DNA of 64,000 nt from UBA2357 sp041916775 (GCA_041916775.1 JAYRYZ010000005.1:1-64000); one strand, 5' to 3'; shown: positions 54,130 through 62,231, numbered from the stretch's first letter. Translations and numbers: made by a program. Notes: generated by a model not told the origin, from the letters alone.

Positions 54130-54278
54130 GCACCGCGCGCACCCGCCACGCGCGCAGTCCTGCACCCGCACCCGCACCGGCCCGAGGCACGCCCCGACCG
54201 GCCGCGGGTGCGCCCGCCGCCCCCTTCCGGGCACCGTCTCCAACCCGGCCCGAAGCGCCATCCCATAACATCAATACA

Positions 54279-54294
54279 AATGCCCTAGTACAAA
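54279..54294. promoter_or_regulatory. Predicted EnuR operator upstream of aceE2
   Basis: AATGCCCTAGTACAAA matches ATTG-N2-CTAG-N2-CAAT with one mismatch per arm. It lies 101 bp before aceE2 in an AT-rich patch. It also forms part of a longer inverted repeat AATGCCC-N11-GGGCATT (54279-54303). Confidence 0.5.
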
Positions 54295-54395
54295 TCGGGC
54301 ATTTCACCGTGACATTAGACTTTCGATCCATGGACCTGCCGACTGCCTCGCGGCACCGCCGGCCGGATGAATGGCCCACCAAGGAATCGAAACCC

Positions 54396-57098
54396 ATGAC
54401 ACGAGAAGACGCACACATCACCGCGACCCCGCTTGCGCACGCCGGCAAGGACAGCGATGCCGACGAAACCCGCGACTGGGTGGACAGCCTCTCCGAGGTG
54501 ATCGCCCGCGAGGGCATCGGCCGCGCCGAATACCTGGTCGGCCGCCTGATCGAGCAGGGCCGTGTCGCCGGCGGTCGTTTCCACACCCGCCACACCACCC
54601 CGTACCGCAACACGCTGCCGGTCGAGGCCCAACCGCCCTACCCGGGCGACCTCGATCTCGAGGCACGCATCACCGCAATTCACCGCTGGAATGCACTCGC
54701 GCTGGTGTCGCGCGCCAACGCCGCCCACCCCGAACTCGGTGGCCATATCGCCACCTACGCTTCGATCGCCGACCTCTACGAGGTGGGCTTCCACCACTTC
54801 TTCCGCGCCCGCAGCGCGTCGCACCCGGGCGACATGGTGTATTTCCAGGCCCACTCGGCGCCGGGCATCTACGCGCGCGCCTTCCTCGAAGGCCGCCTCG
54901 GCGAGGATCAGCTCGCGCATTTTCGCCGCGAGGTGTCGGGCGGCATCGGACGCGGGCTGTCGTCCTACCCGCACCCGACGCTGATGCCGGACTTCTGGCA
55001 GTTCCCCACCGGCTCGATGGGACTGGGGCTGATCAGCGCCATCTACCAGGCGCGCTTCCAGCGCTACCAGCAGCACCGCGGCATCCTCCCCGCGAGCGAC
55101 CGGCGGGTGTGGGCCTTCGTCGGCGACGGCGAGATGGACGAGCCCGAGTCGCTGGCCGGCATCTCGCTCGCGGCGCGCGAGGAGCTCGACAACCTGGTGC
55201 TGGTGGTGAACTGCAACCTGCAGCGCCTGGACGGCCCGGTGCGGGGCAACGGCAACGTCGTGCAGGAGTTCGAGACCCTCTTCGCGGGCGCCGGCTGGAA
55301 CGTGGTGAAGTGCCTGTGGGGCAGCAACTGGGACGTGCTGTTCGCGCGCGACCGCGAAGGCTGGATCCTGCGCCGCATGGCCGAGGCGGTGGATGGCGAG
55401 TTCCAGAAGCTGTCCGCAACCGATGGTCACTACAACCGCCAGCACTTCTTCTCGCGCTACCCGGAGCTGGCCGCGCTCGTCGCCAACATGTCGGACCACG
55501 ACATCGACGCGCTGATGCGCGGTGGCCACGACCCGATCAAGATCCACGCGGCCTACGCCGCGGCAGCCGCGCACCGCGGCCAACCGACCGTGATCCTCGC
55601 ACAGACCACCAAGGGCTACGGCATGGGCGGCTCCGGCCAGGGCGCGAACACCTCGCACCAGACCAAGAAGCTCGCCCGCGAGGACCTCGAGCGCTTCCGC
55701 AGCCGCTTCGGGCTGCCGCTCTCGGACCAGGACCTCGACGAGCTGCGCTACTACCACCCCGGCCCGGACAGCGCCGAGGTGCAGTACCTGCAGGCGCGGC
55801 GCGCGGCGCTGGGCGGCTACCTGCCGGCGCGCCAGCGCGCGGCCCGGCCGGTGTCGCTGGCCCAGCCCGAGGTGTTCGTGCCCTTCCATGCCGACTCGGG
55901 CACGCGCGAGCTCTCCACCACGATGAGCTTCGTGCGCCTGCTCAACAAGCTGATGCGCGACAGCAGCCTGGGCCCGCGCATCGTGCCGGTTGTGGCCGAC
56001 GAGGCACGCACCTTCGGCATGCAGGACATGTTCCGCCAGTTCGGCATCTACTCGCCCTGGGGCCAGCGCTACACCCCGCAGGACAGCGAGCAACTCGCCT
56101 TCTACCGCGAGGACGTGAAGGGTCAGATCCTGGAGGAAGGCATCTCGGAGGCCGGCTCGATGGCCTCGTGGATCGCCGCCGGCACCGCCTACTCGCACAG
56201 CGACGAGCCGATGCTGCCCTTCTACATCTTCTACTCGATGTTCGGCTTCCAGCGCGTGGCCGACCTGATCTGGAACGCCGCCGACTGCCAGGCACGCGGC
56301 TTCCTGCTCGGTGCGACCGCGGGCCGCACCACGCTATCGGGCGAGGGGCTGCAGCACGAGGACGGGCAGAGCCACCTCTATGCGGCGACGATCCCGACCT
56401 GCCGCGCCTACGACCCGGCCTTCGGTTATGAGATGGCGGTGATCGTCGAGGACGGCGTGCGCCGCATGATGAGCGAGGACGAAAACCGCTTCTACTACCT
56501 CACCCTCTACAACGAGAACCTGCCCCAGCCGGCGATGCCGGTCGGTGTCGAGGAAGGCATCCTGCGCGGGCTGTACTGCCTGCAGCGCCCCCACGGCGAA
56601 GCCGCAGTGCAGGTGCGCCTGCTCGGCAGCGGCAGCATCCTGCGCCAGGTGATGGCCGCCGCGTCCTTGCTCGAACGCGAGTTCGGCATCCACGCCGAGG
56701 TGTGGAGCGCCACCAGCTTCACCGAACTGCGCCGCGACGGCATCGCGTGCGACCGCTGGAACCTGCTGCATCCCGAGGCCACCCCGCGTGCGCCCTGGAT
56801 CGCCAGCCAGCTCGGCAGCAGCGACGCGCCGGTGGTCGCCGCCACGGACTACCTGCGCGCCTACCCCGAGCTCGTGCGGGCCTGGGTGCCCGGCCGCTAC
56901 AGCGTGCTCGGCACCGACGGCTTCGGCCGTTCGGACACCCGCGTGGCGCTGCGCGACTTCTTCGAGGTCGACGCGCGTTACATCGCGCTCGCCGCGCTGC
57001 GCGCGCTGGCCGACGACGGGCGTATCGAGCGCAAGGCGCTGGACGGCGTGCTCACGCGTCTGGGCATCGACCCCGACAAGCCGAGCCCGCTCGCCTGA
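54396..57098 (+). CDS. Second homodimeric 2-oxoacid dehydrogenase E1 (AceE paralog)
   Basis: A 900-residue AceE-type E1, clearly diverged from the first copy: different N-terminus, YFQAH instead of YFQGH (149-153), FPTGSMGLGL where copy 1 has FPTVSMGLGP (G206 for V195), and EDGQS for EDGHS. The thiamine-diphosphate motif GDGEMDEPES...NCNLQRLDGPVRGN and GGHIATY with H117 are intact, so it should be active. The substrate could be pyruvate or a slightly larger acid such as 2-oxobutyrate. The ATG at 54396 has an AAGGA site. Confidence 0.93.
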   Translation: MTREDAHITATPLAHAGKDSDADETRDWVDSLSEVIAREGIGRAEYLVGRLIEQGRVAGGRFHTRHTTPYRNTLPVEAQPPYPGDLDLEARITAIHRWNALALVSRANAAHPELGGHIATYASIADLYEVGFHHFFRARSASHPGDMVYFQAHSAPGIYARAFLEGRLGEDQLAHFRREVSGGIGRGLSSYPHPTLMPDFWQFPTGSMGLGLISAIYQARFQRYQQHRGILPASDRRVWAFVGDGEMDEPESLAGISLAAREELDNLVLVVNCNLQRLDGPVRGNGNVVQEFETLFAGAGWNVVKCLWGSNWDVLFARDREGWILRRMAEAVDGEFQKLSATDGHYNRQHFFSRYPELAALVANMSDHDIDALMRGGHDPIKIHAAYAAAAAHRGQPTVILAQTTKGYGMGGSGQGANTSHQTKKLAREDLERFRSRFGLPLSDQDLDELRYYHPGPDSAEVQYLQARRAALGGYLPARQRAARPVSLAQPEVFVPFHADSGTRELSTTMSFVRLLNKLMRDSSLGPRIVPVVADEARTFGMQDMFRQFGIYSPWGQRYTPQDSEQLAFYREDVKGQILEEGISEAGSMASWIAAGTAYSHSDEPMLPFYIFYSMFGFQRVADLIWNAADCQARGFLLGATAGRTTLSGEGLQHEDGQSHLYAATIPTCRAYDPAFGYEMAVIVEDGVRRMMSEDENRFYYLTLYNENLPQPAMPVGVEEGILRGLYCLQRPHGEAAVQVRLLGSGSILRQVMAAASLLEREFGIHAEVWSATSFTELRRDGIACDRWNLLHPEATPRAPWIASQLGSSDAPVVAATDYLRAYPELVRAWVPGRYSVLGTDGFGRSDTRVALRDFFEVDARYIALAALRALADDGRIERKALDGVLTRLGIDPDKPSPLA

Positions 57099-57104
57099 CC
57101 CGCG

Positions 57105-57124
57105 GGGGCGCGGTGTCGCGCCCC
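57105..57124 (+). repeat. Intra-operon hairpin between aceE2 and aceF2
   Basis: A perfect 8-bp stem (GGGGCGCG/CGCGCCCC) with a GTGT loop lies a few bases after the aceE2 stop, in a 133-bp gap. Only two T residues follow, so it is more likely a processing or attenuation element than a full terminator. Confidence 0.6.
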
Positions 57125-57231
57125 TTCGCCACAGTTGCGCCACAGAGCGCCTCTTGGCGCCCATGCGCCGGCGGGTTCCAACCGCCCGTCGGCAACGCAG
57201 CCCCAGACAGCATTGAATCGAGGTGCATGAC

Positions 57232-58638
57232 ATGCCCGCAACAACTGATGTGATCGTGCCGGATATCGGCGACTTCAAGGACATCCCCATCATCGAGGTG
57301 CTGGTCGCGGCCGGCGACACCGTCGCGGTCGGCGACTCGATCGTCACGCTGGAATCCGACAAATCCACGATGGACGTGCCGGCGGACTGCAGCGGCGTGG
57401 TCACCGAGGTACTGGTCGGCGTCGGCGACCGCGTCTCGCAGGGCAGCCTGCTGCTGCGCATCGCCTCGGGCGAGGCGGGCACGGCAGCGGACGCAAGCGC
57501 CACCACGCCTTCGCCTGCGGAAGCGCCCAAGGCTACGTCCGCGGCCGCAGCAGCAAGCGTGTCGGCGCCGGCCGTGTCGGCCGTGCAGGCGGGCGGTGCT
57601 CACACGCCAGCCATGCCAACCGGACATCCCGCAGCCGCGCCTGGCGCAGCGGGCCCGGTGAATGATCCGCATGATTCGCCTGCAAGCACGGGGCAGGTGC
57701 ACGCCAGCCCCTCGGTGCGCGGGCTGGCACGCGAGCTGGGCGTGGACATGCGCCATGTGCGCGCGAGCGGCGCCAAGGGCCGCATCACCCGCGACGACGT
57801 GCTGGCGCATGTGAAGACGGCGATGCAGAGCGGCATCGTGCCCGGCAGAACCCCTGCGCTGCCGGCCGCATCCTCGGGCGGCGGGCTCGGTGGCGGGCTG
57901 GATCTGCTGCCCTGGCCCAAGGTCGACTTCGCCAGGTTCGGCGAGATCGAGCTTCAGCCCCTGTCGCGGATCAAGAAGATCTCCGGCCAGAACCTCGCCC
58001 GCAACTGGGCGATGATCCCGCACGTGACCAACTTCGACGAGGCCGACATCACCGCGCTCGAGGACTTCCGCAATCAGATCAACCGCGAGTCGGAGCACGC
58101 TGGGCGTCGCGACGCCAAGCTCACCCTGGTGGCCTTCCTGATCAAGGCTGCGGCAAACACGCTGCAGCGCTTCCCCACCTTCAACGCCAGCCTCGACGGT
58201 GAGAACCTGGTGCTGAAGCGCTACTGCCACATCGGCTTCGCAGCCGACACCCCGGCAGGCCTGATGGTGCCGGTGATCCGTGACGCCGATCGCAAGGGCA
58301 TTCTGCAGATCGCTGCGGAGGTCGCCGAGCTAGCCCGCCGCGCCCGCGACGGCAAGCTCGCGCCGGGCGACATGACGGGGGGCTGCTTCACCGTCTCCAG
58401 CTTGGGCGGCGTCGGCGGCACCGGCTTCACCCCCATCATCAACGCGCCCGAGGTTGCGATCCTCGGCGTCACCCGGGCGAGCATGAAGCCGGTGTGGGAC
58501 GGCACCGCGTTCGTGCCACGCCTCATCCTGCCGCTCGCCCTGTCGTGGGATCACCGCGTGGTCGACGGAGTCGCTGCGGCGCACTTCCTCGTCCACCTGG
58601 CCAAGCTCCTGGCGGACTTCCGCCGGGTAATGCTGTGA
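57232..58638 (+). CDS. Second dihydrolipoyl acyltransferase E2 with one lipoyl domain
   Basis: 468 residues: one lipoyl domain (K44 in ESDKSTMD), a long Ala/Pro/Thr linker, a subunit-binding domain (HASPSVRGLARELGVDMRHVRASGAKGRI), and a catalytic domain ending WDHRVVDGV. The catalytic part resembles AceF of the first operon, whereas the lipoyl domain is different. The ATG at 57232 is preferred to a GTG at 57223, because a GAGG site fits it. It would carry acyl groups made by the second E1 to CoA. Confidence 0.94.
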   Translation: MPATTDVIVPDIGDFKDIPIIEVLVAAGDTVAVGDSIVTLESDKSTMDVPADCSGVVTEVLVGVGDRVSQGSLLLRIASGEAGTAADASATTPSPAEAPKATSAAAAASVSAPAVSAVQAGGAHTPAMPTGHPAAAPGAAGPVNDPHDSPASTGQVHASPSVRGLARELGVDMRHVRASGAKGRITRDDVLAHVKTAMQSGIVPGRTPALPAASSGGGLGGGLDLLPWPKVDFARFGEIELQPLSRIKKISGQNLARNWAMIPHVTNFDEADITALEDFRNQINRESEHAGRRDAKLTLVAFLIKAAANTLQRFPTFNASLDGENLVLKRYCHIGFAADTPAGLMVPVIRDADRKGILQIAAEVAELARRARDGKLAPGDMTGGCFTVSSLGGVGGTGFTPIINAPEVAILGVTRASMKPVWDGTAFVPRLILPLALSWDHRVVDGVAAAHFLVHLAKLLADFRRVML

Positions 58639-58648
58639 GGAGGCCAAC

Positions 58649-60118
58649 ATGAACCCGATCGAAACGGACTACGACCTGGTGGTGCTCGGCGCCGGCCCGG
58701 GTGGTTACTCGGCCGCCTTCCGCGCCGCCGATCTCGGCCTCAGGACCGCGATCATCGAGCGCTATGCAACCCTTGGCGGGGTGTGCCTCAACGTCGGCTG
58801 CATCCCCTCCAAGGCGCTGCTGCATGTGGCCGCGGTGATCGAGGAAGCCGAACACGCTTCCGTGGCCGGGGTGCGCTTCGCCAAGCCCGCGGTCGATGTC
58901 GATGCGCTGCGAAAGCACAAGGACGGTGTCGTCGGCAAGCTCACCGGCGGGCTCGCCGGCATGGCCAAGGGCCGCAAGGTGGATGTGATCCGCGGCTACG
59001 GCCACTTCCTCGATCCGCATCATCTCGAGGTCGAGGAGACCACCGGCACCAGCCAGGACAAGACCGGCGCGAAGAAGGTGGTGAAGTTCAGGCAGTGCAT
59101 CATCGCCGCCGGTTCGGCCGCAGTGCATCTGCCCTTCCTGCCGCGTGATGCGCGTATCGTCGATTCCACCGGCGCGCTGGAGTTGCGCCAGGTGCCGGGC
59201 AAGATGCTGGTGATCGGCGGCGGCATCATCGGCCTGGAGATGGCGACGGTGTATTCGACGCTGGGCGCGCGCATCGATGTGGTCGAGATGATGGACGGGC
59301 TGATGCAGGGGCCCGACCGCGATGCGGTCAAGGTGTGGGAGAAGCACAACGCCCAGCGCTTCGACAAGATCATGCTCAAGACCAAGACCGTTGCCGTCGA
59401 GGCGAAGGACGACGGCCTGTGGGTGACGTTCGAGGGCGAGGCCGCGCCCGCCGAGCCGGTGCGCTACGACATGATCCTGCAGTCCGCGGGCCGCGCGCCC
59501 AACGGCAACAAGATCGGCGCCGACAAGGCGGGGGTGCTCGTCACCGAGCGCGGCTTCATCCCGGTGGATGCGCAGATGCGCACCAATGTGCCGCACATCT
59601 TCGCGATCGGCGATGTCGTCGGCCAGCCCATGCTCGCCCACAAGGCGGTGCATGAGGCGCATGTGGCAGCCGAGGTCGCGGCCGGGCAGCAGCTCGGCTC
59701 GACCGAGCTTTCACGCGCGGCCTTCGATGCGACGGTGATCCCGGGCGTAGCCTACACCCACCCCGAGGTCGCCTGGGTGGGCTACACCGAGGCGCAGGCC
59801 AAGGCCGAGGGCAAGAAGGTCGACACCGCCAAGTTCCCCTGGGCCGCCTCCGGACGCGCCATCGCCAACGGCGCCGACTACGGCTTCACCAAGCTGATCT
59901 TCGACGCCGAGACCCACCGCGTCATCGGCGGCACCATCGTCGGCCCCTCGGCCGGTGACATGATCGGCGAGGTCTGCCTGGCGATCGAGATGGGCGCGGA
60001 TGCGGTCGATATCGGCAAGACCATCCACCCCCATCCCACCCTCGGCGAGACCGTCGGCATGGCCGCAGAGGTCGCACACGGCAGCTGCACCGACGTACCG
60101 CCGCCACGGAAGAAGTAA
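58649..60118 (+). CDS. Dihydrolipoamide dehydrogenase E3, second copy without lipoyl domain
   Basis: 489 residues starting MNPIETDYDLVVLGAGPGG. From VVLGAG on, the protein is the same as the first Lpd, with GGVCLNVGCIPSK, VIGGGIIGLE and TIHPHPTLGE. The DNA matches positions 41437-42931 at an offset of 17,240 bases with about ten mismatches, most within the first 200 bp or after the end. The lipoyl domain of copy 1 is missing and replaced by a short leader. GAGGAGG lies before the ATG. It completes the second 2-oxoacid dehydrogenase operon. Confidence 0.97.
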   Translation: MNPIETDYDLVVLGAGPGGYSAAFRAADLGLRTAIIERYATLGGVCLNVGCIPSKALLHVAAVIEEAEHASVAGVRFAKPAVDVDALRKHKDGVVGKLTGGLAGMAKGRKVDVIRGYGHFLDPHHLEVEETTGTSQDKTGAKKVVKFRQCIIAAGSAAVHLPFLPRDARIVDSTGALELRQVPGKMLVIGGGIIGLEMATVYSTLGARIDVVEMMDGLMQGPDRDAVKVWEKHNAQRFDKIMLKTKTVAVEAKDDGLWVTFEGEAAPAEPVRYDMILQSAGRAPNGNKIGADKAGVLVTERGFIPVDAQMRTNVPHIFAIGDVVGQPMLAHKAVHEAHVAAEVAAGQQLGSTELSRAAFDATVIPGVAYTHPEVAWVGYTEAQAKAEGKKVDTAKFPWAASGRAIANGADYGFTKLIFDAETHRVIGGTIVGPSAGDMIGEVCLAIEMGADAVDIGKTIHPHPTLGETVGMAAEVAHGSCTDVPPPRKK

Positions 60119-60170
60119 ACGAGCGATACGCTCGGGTACGACGCAGAAAAGGACGCGCGAGCGTCCTTTT
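58677..60170 (+). repeat. About 1.5-kb near-identical direct repeat of lpdA and its terminator
   Basis: This block copies 41437-42930. I count seven silent differences in the first 190 bp, then a run of about 1.2 kb without a difference I could find, and three more around the stop codon. The match continues through the terminator hairpin and breaks in the T-tract. Confidence 0.93.
60147..60170. terminator. Terminator after the second lpd
   Basis: The same 10-bp stem (AAAAGGACGC/GCGTCCTTTT) and GCGA loop as after the first lpdA, followed here by CTTT. It is part of the duplicated block. Confidence 0.88.
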
Positions 60171-60203
60171 CTTTGGTCCTTTGCACGGCCGGAGGGGCGC
60201 AAC

Positions 60204-60226
60204 AAAAAGCCCGCACGTGGCGGGCT
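60204..60226 (-). terminator. Rho-independent terminator of the tRNA operon
   Basis: On the minus strand the stem AGCCCGC/GCGGGCT with a CACGT loop runs into TTTTTG, a short distance after the tRNA-Cys 3' end. Confidence 0.88.
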
Positions 60227-60242
60227 ATCTGTTTGATTCTAC

Positions 60243-60316
60243 TGGAGGCGCGACTCGGAATCGAACCGGGGTACACGGCTTTGCAGGCCGCTGCATAACC
60301 ACTCTGCCATCGCGCC
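60243..60316 (-). tRNA. tRNA-Cys (GCA)
   Basis: The minus strand folds as a complete 74-base tRNA with encoded CCA. The acceptor arm is GGCGCGA/TCGCGCC, the anticodon loop reads CTGCAAA with anticodon GCA, and the T-loop is GGTTCGATTCC. It follows tRNA-Gly by 68 bp in one transcript. Confidence 0.96.
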
Positions 60317-60384
60317 GGATCGGCATTCCAGAGATTAACTTCTGGAACTTCAACGCCGGCATGTCACCGGCGCTGAGAGAAACC

Positions 60385-60460
60385 TGGAGCGGGAAACGAG
60401 TCTCGAACTCGCGACCTCAACCTTGGCAAGGTTGCGCTCTACCAACTGAGCTATTCCCGC
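60385..60460 (-). tRNA. tRNA-Gly (GCC)
   Basis: The minus strand gives a complete 76-base tRNA with encoded CCA. The acceptor arm is GCGGGAA/TTCCCGC, the D-arm AGCTCAGTTGGTAGAGC, the anticodon GCC in TTGCCAA, and the T-loop GTTCGAGAC. First gene of the two-tRNA operon. Confidence 0.96.
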
Positions 60461-60473
60461 TTGGAAGACCGCA

Positions 60474-60501
60474 ATTATAGACGATGATCCTGATGTGTCA
60501 A
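60474..60501 (-). promoter_or_regulatory. Consensus sigma-70 promoter of the tRNA operon
   Basis: On the minus strand TTGACA (60501-60496) and TATAAT (60479-60474) are both perfect consensus hexamers, 16 bp apart. The -10 lies 13 bp before the tRNA-Gly 5' end, right for a stable-RNA promoter. Confidence 0.92.
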
Positions 60502-60534
60502 CGCTTGGTTTCGCATTTCAGTCCGTTCCGAGTT

Positions 60535-61731
60535 TCACTGCACTGCAGATGCCACATTGGCCACCGCATCTCGCATGGCCTTCCGACACAGGGCCGCCAG
60601 TATCGCCAGCCCGCGCTCCATCTGCTCCGGCAGCGCATGGCTGAAGTTGAGACGCAAGGTGCCAAGCAGCGGCTCGTCGTCGGCGTAGAAGTACTCGCCC
60701 GGCATGAAGGCCACACCCTGCTCCAGCGCGGCCGGCAGCAATGTCCGGGTATCCGCCGCCTGCGCCAGGCGCAGCCAGAAGAAGAGCCCACCGGCGGGGA
60801 CTTCCCAGTGCGCGAGATCGCCAAAATGCCGGGTCAGGGCCGCGGCGAAGGCATCCCGTTTCGAGCGGTAGATCGACACCAGCGCAGCCACTCTCGCCGA
60901 CTCGGCTGAATCGCCAAGTTGCTCGCCCACCAGCCACTGGCTCACCCGGTTGCTGTGCAGGTCTGCTGCCTGCTTGAGACGGACGAGATGCGGGAAGAGG
61001 TCCGGCGAGGCGACCATGTACCCCAGGCGTAACCCGGGTGCGAGGCTCTTCGAGAACGAGCCCTGATAAATCCACGAGGCACGCTCCAGGCTCGCACACA
61101 CCGGCTTGCGATCGCACGGGTCGTACACCAAATCACGGTAGGGGTCGTCCTCGAAGAGCGTCACCCCGCTCTCGTCACAGGCCTGCGCGAGCGCTCGGCG
61201 TTCCGCCGCGCTGTAGCAATGCCCGGTGGGGTTCTGGAAAGTCGGGATCGCATAGGCGAAGGCAGGCCGCTCGGCCGCGCCGAACACGTCACCCGCTCCG
61301 GATGGCGAGAACGACGCACAGTTCGCGCCGAAGAGCTTGAAGACCTGAAGTGCGGCGAGGTAGGTGGGCGACTCGACCGCGATACGCGTACCCGGTTCGA
61401 TGAAGAGCTTGGCGACGAGATCGATGCCTTGTTGCGAGCCCGAAAGGATCAGCACCTGCGCGGCGCTGCAGGCGAGACCATCGGCACGCAGCCTTGCGGC
61501 CACCCATTCGCGCAGGGCGCTGTCCCCTTCGCTCGCGCCGTATTGCAGCACCTCGCTTGGCACCACGTCGCAACGGAGGGCGGGCAAGGCCTCGGTCGCA
61601 GGCAGTCCGCCGGCGAAGGAGACCATGCCGGGACGGTCGATGACGGAAAGGATCTCGCGGATCGGCGAGGCCTTGAGCCGGCTCATGCGCTGCGCGAGCG
61701 GAGCCGTGGGATATGCGCTTGATGCATTCAT
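60535..61731 (-). CDS. PLP-dependent aminotransferase, class I/II (LysN-like)
   Basis: 398 residues of the aminotransferase group related to 2-aminoadipate transaminases and MocR C-domains: MVSFAGGLPATEALP, LQYGASEGDSALREW, SGSQQGIDL, PTFQNPTGHCYS, FEDDPYRDL, the PLP lysine in YQGSFSKSLAPGLRLGY, and LRLNFSH near the end. The amino donor and keto acid are not predictable here. The ATG at 61731 has no ribosome site; the more distal start at 61779 overlaps the promoter region. Divergent from marR. Confidence 0.85.
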   Translation of the reverse strand: MNASSAYPTAPLAQRMSRLKASPIREILSVIDRPGMVSFAGGLPATEALPALRCDVVPSEVLQYGASEGDSALREWVAARLRADGLACSAAQVLILSGSQQGIDLVAKLFIEPGTRIAVESPTYLAALQVFKLFGANCASFSPSGAGDVFGAAERPAFAYAIPTFQNPTGHCYSAAERRALAQACDESGVTLFEDDPYRDLVYDPCDRKPVCASLERASWIYQGSFSKSLAPGLRLGYMVASPDLFPHLVRLKQAADLHSNRVSQWLVGEQLGDSAESARVAALVSIYRSKRDAFAAALTRHFGDLAHWEVPAGGLFFWLRLAQAADTRTLLPAALEQGVAFMPGEYFYADDEPLLGTLRLNFSHALPEQMERGLAILAALCRKAMRDAVANVASAVQ

Positions 61732-61737
61732 GGTAAT

Positions 61738-61800
61738 GTCAAAGTTGTTGACGTTTTGACAGACTATGAGGCGCACCACACAATGTCAACATGATTGACC
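61738..61800. promoter_or_regulatory. Cluster of TTGAC/GTCAA half-sites between aminotransferase and MarR genes
   Basis: TGTCAA (61738-61743), TTGAC (61748-61752), TTGACA (61756-61761), GTCAAC (61785-61790) and TTGAC (61795-61799) give two inverted pairs, one overlapping the marR start codon. This arrangement suits binding and autorepression by the MarR protein. TTGACA and TTGACG could also serve as -35 elements. Confidence 0.5.
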
Positions 61801-62228
61801 AAAAAACCCCCTTCGATGCCTACGCGGCGATCGAACAGCTTTACTTCGCCTACCGCGCCTTCACCGACAGGGCCGACAACATCCTGGCCGAGCGTGGTCT
61901 CGGGCGGGTGCATCACCGCATCCTGTACTTCGTCGGGCGCAAACCCGGGATCGCCGTCAATGCACTGCTCGAGACCCTGCAGGTGTCGAAGCAGGCGCTC
62001 AACGGCCCACTGCGCCAGTTGGTGGCGGAAGGCCTCGTTGAGATCGCGGTCGGCCAGCATGACCGGCGGGTCCGGGAGCTGTCGCTGACCGCACATGGCC
62101 GGGCGCTGGAGACGATACTGACCTCCACCCAGATCGCGCATGTGACGGCGGCCTTCGAGGCCGTCGGGGAAAGCGACGCGGCGGGCTGGCGACGCATGAT
62201 GGCTGCGATCGCCTCACCCCCTGCCTGA
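61791..62228 (+). CDS. MarR-family transcriptional regulator
   Basis: 145 residues with a winged helix: RVHHRILYFVGRKPGIAVNALLETLQVSKQALNGPLRQLVAEGLVEIAVGQHDRRVRELSLTAHG, where DRRVRELSLT is the MarR wing. It probably represses the divergent aminotransferase gene and itself through the inverted half-sites that overlap its start. The effector is unknown. No ribosome site is visible, so the message may be nearly leaderless. Confidence 0.88.
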   Translation: MIDQKTPFDAYAAIEQLYFAYRAFTDRADNILAERGLGRVHHRILYFVGRKPGIAVNALLETLQVSKQALNGPLRQLVAEGLVEIAVGQHDRRVRELSLTAHGRALETILTSTQIAHVTAAFEAVGESDAAGWRRMMAAIASPPA

Positions 62229-62231
62229 GCC

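Noticed and set aside
58649..60118. Second lpd as a truncated pseudogene because it lacks the lipoyl domain
   Set aside because: It has its own start and strong ribosome site, a full-length E3 core of normal size and an intact frame; most E3 proteins have no lipoyl domain.
60181..60480. 99-codon open frame across the tRNA genes
   Set aside because: It runs through two complete tRNA genes on the other strand and their promoter; not a protein gene.
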